From JACCYI01 sp963828075 (GTDB lineage: Bacteria > Actinomycetota > Thermoleophilia > Solirubrobacterales > Solirubrobacteraceae), in NCBI GenBank assembly GCA_963828075.1, contig CAWHDH010000017.1:620001-684000 (forward strand): DNA of 64,000 nt, in the 5' to 3' direction. This document shows, piece by piece, positions 58,789 through 64,000 of the stretch. The notes under the pieces were generated by a model. That model was given only the letters and a program-made list of their open reading frames with translations. It made no database searches and was not told where the DNA came from. Both the position numbers and the translations under genes were made by a program. Numbering within the stretch: the first letter of the stretch is position 1; each line of letters opens with the position of its first letter.

Positions 58789-60155
58789 TACGACCAGGTC
58801 CTGATGTCGACGAAGTGGCCCTCGATGGCGGCGGCGGCGGCCATCTCCGGCGAGACCAGGTGGGTGCGCCCGCCGCGGCCCTGGCGGCCCTCGAAGTTGC
58901 GGTTCGAGGTCGACGCGCAGCGCTCCTGAGGAGACAGCGTGTCGGGGTTCATGCCCAAGCACATCGAGCAGCCCGCGGTCCGCCAGTCGAAGCCGGCGGC
59001 GCGGAAGACCTCGTCGAGCCCCTCGGCCTCGGCCTGCTTGGCGACCTGCTGGGAGCCGGGGACGACCATCGCCGTGAGCGTCGCGGCGACCGTGCGGCCC
59101 TTGACGACCTTCGCGGCGGCGCGCAGGTCGCCGATGCGCGAGTTCGTGCAGGAGCCGATGAACACGCGGTCGAGCCGGATGTCCTGGATCGGCGTACCGG
59201 CCTCGAGCCCCATGTACGCCAGCGCGCGCACGTCGCCCTCGGAGGCGGGCTCGGGGACCGAGTCGGTGACGGAGGCGACCATGGCCGGGGTCGTGCCCCA
59301 CGTCACCACGGGCGAGATCTCGTCAGCGCGAATCACGACCTCGCGGTCGAAGACGGCGCCCGCGTCGGTGTGCAGGTGCGACCAGCGCTCGACGGCGGCG
59401 TCGAAGTCCTCGGGCGCCGCCGGCCGGCCGCGGACCCACTCGAACGTCGTCTCGTCCGGCGCGATCATGCCCGCGCGGCCGCCGCCCTCGATCGTCATGT
59501 TGCAGATCGTCATGCGGCCCTCCATCGAGAGCCCCTCGATGACCGGGCCGGCGAACTCGACCGCGTGGCCGGCCATGCCGCCGGTGCCGAGCTGCCCGAT
59601 CGTCGCCAGGATGAGGTCCTTGGCCGTCACGCCGAAGCCCAGCTCGCCCTCGTAGCGGATCCGCATCGCCTTCGGCTTGGGCTGGCCGAGGCACTGCGTC
59701 GCCAGGACGTGCTCGACCTCGCTGGTGCCGATCCCGAACGCCAGCGCCCCGAACGCGCCGTGGGTGGCGGTGTGCGAGTCGCCGCAGACGATCGTCATCC
59801 CCGGCTGCGTGACGCCCAGCTCGGGGCCGATCACGTGCACGATCCCCTGGCGGTCGGACCCGATCGAGTAGACGGGGATGCCGAACTCCGCGCAGTTGCG
59901 CTCCAGCGTCTCGACCTGGACGCGCGAGAGCTGGTCCTTGATGCGGGCGGCGATCGGCGTCCCGTCGGTGGGCACGTTGTGGTCGGCGGTGGCCAGCGTG
60001 CGATCGGGCCGGCGGACGCGGCGGCCCGCGAGCCGCAGCCCGTCGAAGGCCTGCGGGCTGGTCACCTCGTGGACGAGGTGCAGGTCGATGTAGATCAACC
60101 CGGGCGCGACCTCGTGGGACGCCCAGAGCTTGTCGAAGAGGGTCGTCGGGGTCAT
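58788..60155 (-). CDS. leuC: isopropylmalate isomerase large subunit
   Basis: A 455-residue aconitase-superfamily protein. TLFDKLWASHEV, DGLRLAGRRVRRPDRTLATADHNVPT, CGDSHTATHGAFGALAFGIGTSEVEHVLATQ and the cluster cysteines in FIGSCTNSRIGDL and AGCSMCLGMNPD are intact. ATG 60155 overlaps the stop of the cupin regulator gene. Confidence 0.96.
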   Translation of the reverse strand: MTPTTLFDKLWASHEVAPGLIYIDLHLVHEVTSPQAFDGLRLAGRRVRRPDRTLATADHNVPTDGTPIAARIKDQLSRVQVETLERNCAEFGIPVYSIGSDRQGIVHVIGPELGVTQPGMTIVCGDSHTATHGAFGALAFGIGTSEVEHVLATQCLGQPKPKAMRIRYEGELGFGVTAKDLILATIGQLGTGGMAGHAVEFAGPVIEGLSMEGRMTICNMTIEGGGRAGMIAPDETTFEWVRGRPAAPEDFDAAVERWSHLHTDAGAVFDREVVIRADEISPVVTWGTTPAMVASVTDSVPEPASEGDVRALAYMGLEAGTPIQDIRLDRVFIGSCTNSRIGDLRAAAKVVKGRTVAATLTAMVVPGSQQVAKQAEAEGLDEVFRAAGFDWRTAGCSMCLGMNPDTLSPQERCASTSNRNFEGRQGRGGRTHLVSPEMAAAAAIEGHFVDIRTWS

Positions 60156-60748
60156 GACCGGCGGAGCCCCGCCGACACGACGGCGAGCAGGGCGGCCTCC
60201 TCCTTTCCGTCGTTGAGGAAGTGGTGCGGCAGGTCGGCGTCGAAGGTCACGCAGTCGCCCTCGGCGAGCGGATGGGGCGCGCCGTCGATCACGAGCGTCA
60301 CCGTGCCGGACTGCACGAGCGCGGTCTCGCGCGAGCCGGGCTCGTGGCGCGGGGGATCGCCCGGCCCGCCGGTCTGCGCGCCCGGCGCGAGCGTATGGCG
60401 GGTGAGCTCGGCGCGCTGGCCGGGCAGCGGCGGGGTGAGCACCTCGTAGGCGTGCCCGCCGGCGCCGCCGGCGCGGCGCTCGGAGGCACGGACGACGTGG
60501 ACGTGGTCGGCGCCCTCGTCGAGGCGCAGCAGCTGGGAGAGGCGCAGCTCGAGGCCGGCCGCGATGCGCGCGGCGATCTGCAGCGTCGGGCTCGTCTCGC
60601 CCCGCTCGACCTGGGAGAGCATCGGCGCCGAGACGCCCGAGCGCTCGGCGAGGTCGCGCAGGGACAGGTCCATCGCCTCGCGCAGCGCCTTGACCCGCGG
60701 GCCGATGGCGCCGACGGCGGGCTCAGGGGTTCGGGTCGCCGTCGCCAT
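60152..60748 (-). CDS. XRE-family regulator with C-terminal cupin domain
   Basis: A 198-residue protein: helix-turn-helix at about residues 20-75 (VKALREAMDLSLRDLAERSGVSAPMLSQVERGETSPTL), cupin at about 115-190 (RETALVQSGTVTLVIDGAPHPLAEGDCVTFDADLPHHFLN). The cupin probably senses a small ligand. As first gene of the leuCDB-ilvE-cimA-degT run, with its stop overlapping leuC, it likely controls this operon and itself. A palindrome sits directly upstream of its ATG. Confidence 0.88.
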   Translation of the reverse strand: MATATRTPEPAVGAIGPRVKALREAMDLSLRDLAERSGVSAPMLSQVERGETSPTLQIAARIAAGLELRLSQLLRLDEGADHVHVVRASERRAGGAGGHAYEVLTPPLPGQRAELTRHTLAPGAQTGGPGDPPRHEPGSRETALVQSGTVTLVIDGAPHPLAEGDCVTFDADLPHHFLNDGKEEAALLAVVSAGLRRS

Positions 60749-60756
60749 CCCGCGCT

Positions 60757-60772
60757 GTACGTTATCACGTAC
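60757..60772. promoter_or_regulatory. operator-like palindrome before the cupin regulator gene
   Basis: GTACGT-TATC-ACGTAC is a perfect 6-bp inverted repeat with a 4-nt centre, 8 nt upstream of the regulator's ATG; GTACGTTCG repeats half of it at 60769-60777. It is a natural candidate for autoregulation and shares a 37-nt gap with the 3' end of the hydrolase gene. Confidence 0.5.
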
Positions 60773-60785
60773 GTTCGTATCGGGC

Positions 60786-62921
60786 CTACACGCGGCAGCG
60801 GCGCAGCCGACGGACCACCGTGCGCTGCGACGCGTCCGCACGGACGATCCGCAGCGAGATCCGGGAGACGCGCGTGAGCCTCGAGCCGCGCAGCCGGAAG
60901 GCGAACGGAGCGCTCCGGTCCCGGGCGAGCCGGCGCGAGCCGGCCCGAACGTCGATGTACCGCGCACCGGCGACGCCGGGGCCGCCGAGGCGGATCCGCG
61001 CACCGCCGCAGCGCCCGCGGCGGCCGGCGGGATACCGGATGCGCCCCCTCACCCGCCGCGGCGGGCGCGAGGCGGCGATCGGCCGGGCGGCCGGCGCTCC
61101 CGGCATGACGGCGTCGCGCGCGAGCACGGCGCCGGCCGGCAGCAGCGGGGCCGACGGGACCTGCACCGGTCCGGTCCCGGGCTTCTCGGCCACGGGCAGC
61201 CGGATCTCCGCCCCGGTGACGGTGACGGTGAACGCGCCGTTGGAGGCGCGCGCGTACGGAGCATCGCGGCCCAGGAGCTCGAGCTTGGCGACGTGCCCGC
61301 GCGCGAAGCGGTACGCGTTCGGGTGCAGCTGGAACACCTGGCGGCCGCCGGCCTCGGGGCGATAGACGCCGCGCGCCACCAGGTTCTGGCGGCCGTCGGG
61401 CCCGACGTCCCACAGCCGGGCGGCGATCTGCGGATGGACTCCGCTCGTCGTCACGTCGGCGATCACGGTCGCCGAGCCGGCGAGCGTGAACCCGTCACCG
61501 GTGGCGGCGTCGAAGCGGTAGGTGGCGGTCTGCGGCACGTCGCCCGACGCGGTCGTCGCGCACGCGTCACCGCCGCCGGCGATCGGGTCGACCGCCCGCG
61601 AGACCGCCTCGTCGCCGCCCGCTGAGCTCAGCGTCTTCGTGGCGGGATCCTTCAGGCGCACCTCGCCCGGGTGCAGCTCGCCCCACGTCGGCGCCGACAG
61701 CACCGTGCCGGCCGCCTTGGGGCAGGTCTGCGTCACGGCCTCGACCTGCTGCGGCGGCGCGGCCCCGCCGCCCTTGACGTAGTGGTCGAACCACGCGGCG
61801 ATCCACGCGTCCAGGCGGTCGCGCTCGGCGGCGGTGGTCTTGCCGCGCTGGTGGCCGTAGTCCATGTAGAGCTGCGTGATCGGCGTCGCCGGTGACTCCG
61901 CTCGCAGGCGGTTGACCATCCGCAGCGCCTCGTCGACCGGGAACAGGTCGTCGGTCCAGCCGTTGGAGATCAGCAGCGGCGCCGGGCCACCGGCCGGCAG
62001 CGGGAGGGAGAACGCCTCGTGATGCGCGGAGATCTCCGCGAAGATGCTCTGCGCGTTCGGGTCCGAGTACGGCTCCCCGGCATTGACGCGCGCGAACCAC
62101 GACGGCAGATCGGCCTGCGGGTCGACGCCGGGGGCCGCGTAGTGCCCACTGGCCGCCCCCAAGGCGAACAGTCCGGCGTTGAACGACTGCTTGGCGACGC
62201 CGGGCACCGTCGTGAAGTCTGCGGGCTCGTGGACGACGTAGTCGAGGCTCCGCCCGTTCGGCGTGAGCGAGTAGACGAGATCGGACCAGGGGATCCACGG
62301 CGCCGCCGCGGCCAGGCGCATCGGCGTGCCCTTGTGGCTGCGCCACGCCTCGAAGGTGCCGTCGGCCTTCATCACGCGGTCCTTGAGCATCGCCAGCGCG
62401 AGCGACTGGCCGCCGCCGTAGGAGCCGCCGGTGGCGCCGATGCGCACCGGATCGGCGATGCCCTCGTCGACCAGGAGCCCCGCGAGGTGCTGGCTGTCGC
62501 GGACCTCGAAGCGCGTGTCGGCCAGCCGGATCCAGCCCTTGGCCGGGCAGACCGGGTCGTCGCGGAACTGCGGCATGCCGCAGGACTCGTTGAACCCGCG
62601 CGCGGTGAACGAGAGGACGGCGTAGCCGCGCTGCGCCCAGGCCTTCGACCCCGAGAGGCCCTCCTTTTTACCGCCCCAGCCGTGGAGCAGGACGACCAGC
62701 GGCAGGGCGCTTCCGCCCGCAGCGGGCAGGGTGACGTTGACGTCGAGCGGGACGTCGTCGAACGTGCGGACGCGGGTGGCCGCGGTGCCCGGGCAGAACA
62801 GGACGCCCTCGCTCGGAGCGCAGGCGACGGCGCCGCCGAAGACGCTGGTCTGCGCCGCGGCCGGGGACGGAGCCAGCAGCGCCGCGAGGAGCAGCGCGGG
62901 CAGGACCAGAATTCTTGACAT
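60786..62921 (-). CDS. secreted S15/CocE-type alpha/beta hydrolase
   Basis: A 711-residue protein with a cleavable signal peptide (MSRILVLPALLLAALLAPSPAAAQ). The alpha/beta hydrolase domain has LVVLLHGWGG, the nucleophile in GATGGSYGGGQSL, an acid in SNGWTDDLFPVDEALR and His in YMDYGHQRGK. A jelly-roll-like domain resembling the C-terminus of X-Pro dipeptidyl-peptidase follows, and the last 110 residues are very Arg-rich. Peptidase or esterase activity cannot be separated by eye. ATG 62921; a GTG one codon upstream is possible. Confidence 0.82.
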   Translation of the reverse strand: MSRILVLPALLLAALLAPSPAAAQTSVFGGAVACAPSEGVLFCPGTAATRVRTFDDVPLDVNVTLPAAGGSALPLVVLLHGWGGKKEGLSGSKAWAQRGYAVLSFTARGFNESCGMPQFRDDPVCPAKGWIRLADTRFEVRDSQHLAGLLVDEGIADPVRIGATGGSYGGGQSLALAMLKDRVMKADGTFEAWRSHKGTPMRLAAAAPWIPWSDLVYSLTPNGRSLDYVVHEPADFTTVPGVAKQSFNAGLFALGAASGHYAAPGVDPQADLPSWFARVNAGEPYSDPNAQSIFAEISAHHEAFSLPLPAGGPAPLLISNGWTDDLFPVDEALRMVNRLRAESPATPITQLYMDYGHQRGKTTAAERDRLDAWIAAWFDHYVKGGGAAPPQQVEAVTQTCPKAAGTVLSAPTWGELHPGEVRLKDPATKTLSSAGGDEAVSRAVDPIAGGGDACATTASGDVPQTATYRFDAATGDGFTLAGSATVIADVTTSGVHPQIAARLWDVGPDGRQNLVARGVYRPEAGGRQVFQLHPNAYRFARGHVAKLELLGRDAPYARASNGAFTVTVTGAEIRLPVAEKPGTGPVQVPSAPLLPAGAVLARDAVMPGAPAARPIAASRPPRRVRGRIRYPAGRRGRCGGARIRLGGPGVAGARYIDVRAGSRRLARDRSAPFAFRLRGSRLTRVSRISLRIVRADASQRTVVRRLRRCRV

Positions 62922-62959
62922 CACGCCCGGCAGTGTGGCGCGTTTCACGAAACCGGAAC

Positions 62960-62971
62960 CCCGGTACCGGG
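62960..62971. promoter_or_regulatory. palindrome in the hydrolase/patatin intergenic region
   Basis: CCCGGTACCGGG is a perfect 12-bp palindrome, 12 bp before the patatin ATG and within the 62-bp divergent gap. Possible operator; no other support. Confidence 0.3.
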
Positions 62972-62983
62972 TAGTTCCAAGAC

Positions 62984-63895
62984 ATGCCCGAACCTCTGAA
63001 GCGCCCAGACGTCCTCGTCCTCGCCGGTGGGGGCACGCTCGGAGAGGCGTGGATGCGCGGCCTGCTGGCCGGCGCCGAGGCGGCCTCGCCCGGCCTCGAC
63101 TTCCGCGAGTGCAGGCACTTCGTCGGGACCTCCGCCGGCTCGATCGTCTCTGCGACGCTCGCCGCCGGCCGCCGGCCGGACGCCGGCCGGGACGCCGAGC
63201 GCGCCTACGCGTCCGCCGCCGGATCGCCGCCACCCGCCCGCGACCGTCGCCTGGTCGGCGCCGGGCAGATGCTGCAGGCCGCGCTCAGCCCCGTCGCCCC
63301 GCTCGCGCTCGCCGCCGCGGCGCCCGGCGGCGCCGTCGTCCGCGCCGCCGCGCTGTCGCGCGGCCCCGAGCCGCGGCGCAGCCTGCGCGGGCTCGGCCAC
63401 CACATCGACCGCCTGGGCGCCAGCTTCGACGGCCGCCTGCGCATCTCGGCCGTCGACCGCGCGACGGGCAAGCGCGTCATGTTCGGCAGCCGCGGCGCCC
63501 CCGAGGCCTCGGTCCGCGACGCCGTCCTGGCCTCGTGCTCGATCCCCTGGGTCTTCGCCCCGATCACCATCGGCGGCCGCGAGTACGTCGACGGCGGCGC
63601 CTGGAGCCCGAGCAACATGGACGCCGCGCCGGCGGGCCGCGGCGACGACGTCCTCTGCCTGAACCCCACGCATTCGATCCCGGCCGTCCGGGTGGTCTCC
63701 CGCGCAGCGGTCGCCGCCGAGACCCTCGTGCTGCGCCGGCGCGGCGCCCGCGTCCGGGTGATCGGGCCCGACGCCGCGTGCGCCGAGGCGATGGGCGCGA
63801 ACCTGATGGACCCGAGCCGCGTCGACGCCGTGCTCGACGCCGCCTACGCGCAGGGCCGGGCGCTCAGCGGGTCAGCCGGCCGATCCGCAGCTTGA
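62984..63895 (+). CDS. patatin-like phospholipase
   Basis: A 303-residue lipid acyl hydrolase. Oxyanion-hole loop GGGTLGEAWMRG, the nucleophile Ser50 in GTSAGS, and the dyad Asp in DGGAWSPSNMD are all present. No signal peptide. The substrate is unknown. Its 3' end overlaps the convergent gene by 32 nt. Confidence 0.9.
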   Translation: MPEPLKRPDVLVLAGGGTLGEAWMRGLLAGAEAASPGLDFRECRHFVGTSAGSIVSATLAAGRRPDAGRDAERAYASAAGSPPPARDRRLVGAGQMLQAALSPVAPLALAAAAPGGAVVRAAALSRGPEPRRSLRGLGHHIDRLGASFDGRLRISAVDRATGKRVMFGSRGAPEASVRDAVLASCSIPWVFAPITIGGREYVDGGAWSPSNMDAAPAGRGDDVLCLNPTHSIPAVRVVSRAAVAAETLVLRRRGARVRVIGPDAACAEAMGANLMDPSRVDAVLDAAYAQGRALSGSAGRSAA

Positions 63896-64000
63896 GCGGC
63901 GTCGCGCCCGGGACCCGGACCCGCGACGCCGTCTTGACGGCGAAGACGCCCCGGCTCAGGGTCCGGCGACCGAGGCGGATGCGCCAGGAGTAGAGGGCCG
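63864..64000 (-). CDS. C-terminal end of an unidentified protein (5' part outside window)
   Basis: A minus-strand frame runs in from the window edge for 44 residues (YSWRIRLGRRTLSRGVFAVKTASRV then PGATPLKLRIGRLTR) and stops at 63864-63866. The alternating hydrophobic and basic residues look like a beta-rich domain. It overlaps the patatin gene's last 32 nt antisense. I cannot name it. Confidence 0.5.
   Translation of the reverse strand, partial: ALYSWRIRLGRRTLSRGVFAVKTASRVRVPGATPLKLRIGRLTR

Noticed and set aside
57175..60785. Leucine leader peptide or T-box before the leuC operon
   Set aside because: Only 37 nt separate the first gene from the hydrolase gene, with no run of Leu codons and no T-box structure.

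Overview
The window is a 64 kb piece of a very GC-rich bacterial chromosome. Gene content and order (rpsB-tsf-pyrH-frr-uppS-cdsA, dxr-rseP, pgeF-yggS-sepF-proC-yggT-lspA, short-form HisG with HisZ), frequent GTG starts, apparently leaderless transcripts and a MurA with Asp in place of the catalytic Cys all point to an actinobacterium. My best guess is class Thermoleophilia (Solirubrobacterales-like). That placement is inference from gene content, not from a 16S comparison. I see no phage, plasmid, insertion sequence, CRISPR array or tRNA gene.

Layout. 1-8.3 kb: the 3' end of malate synthase, an aldo/keto reductase, a DUF4097 protein, a DUF5317 membrane protein, two c-di-GMP enzymes and ispG between them. 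8.3-12.4 kb: fadD, rseP and dxr on the minus strand. 12.4-18.1 kb: a LacI-type regulator divergent from an SDR plus a YtfQ/RbsB-like sugar ABC transporter, with a promoter and paired operator-like sites between them. 18.1-23.3 kb: the rpsB-tsf-pyrH-frr-uppS-cdsA-DUF6328 operon. 23.5-28.0 kb: two minus-strand blocks for cell division, cofactor homeostasis and envelope maturation (lspA, rluD, yggT, proC, sepF, yggS, pgeF), ending in an intergenic repeat patch. 28.2-30.7 kb: a tRNA nucleotidyltransferase and a PQQ-repeat beta-propeller. 30.7-37.6 kb: murA-hisZ-hisG-hisD-hisB-hisH-hisA-hisF, nearly all joined by 4-11 nt overlaps. 37.6-41.4 kb: an HD-domain protein, an isocitrate dehydrogenase-like enzyme, a STAS protein, a frameshifted DUF389 gene and a thioesterase. 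41.5-47.2 kb: a possible small gene and the rRNA operon (minus strand, 16S-23S-5S) with promoter, processing stalks and terminator. 47.2-53.5 kb: tyrS, a class A PBP, mpg, argH and a GNAT. 53.5-60.8 kb: a cupin regulator-leuC-leuD-leuB-ilvE-cimA-degT operon. 60.8-64 kb: a secreted S15-type hydrolase, a patatin and the end of another gene.

The genes are mostly housekeeping. The window builds the isoprenoid precursor pathway (dxr, ispG) and its use (uppS), envelope lipid and peptidoglycan (cdsA, murA, PBP), histidine, and branched-chain amino acids. The cimA-leuCDB set can make 2-oxobutyrate from pyruvate without threonine. No gene cluster here looks like an unknown defence or mobile system. 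The most unusual signals are a long repeat-built tail on ribosomal protein S2, a duplicated cca 3' end in an intergenic repeat patch, a cloverleaf-like inverted repeat between convergent operons, two frameshifts in a DUF389 gene, and a recurring TANNNT box 7-9 nt before start codons.
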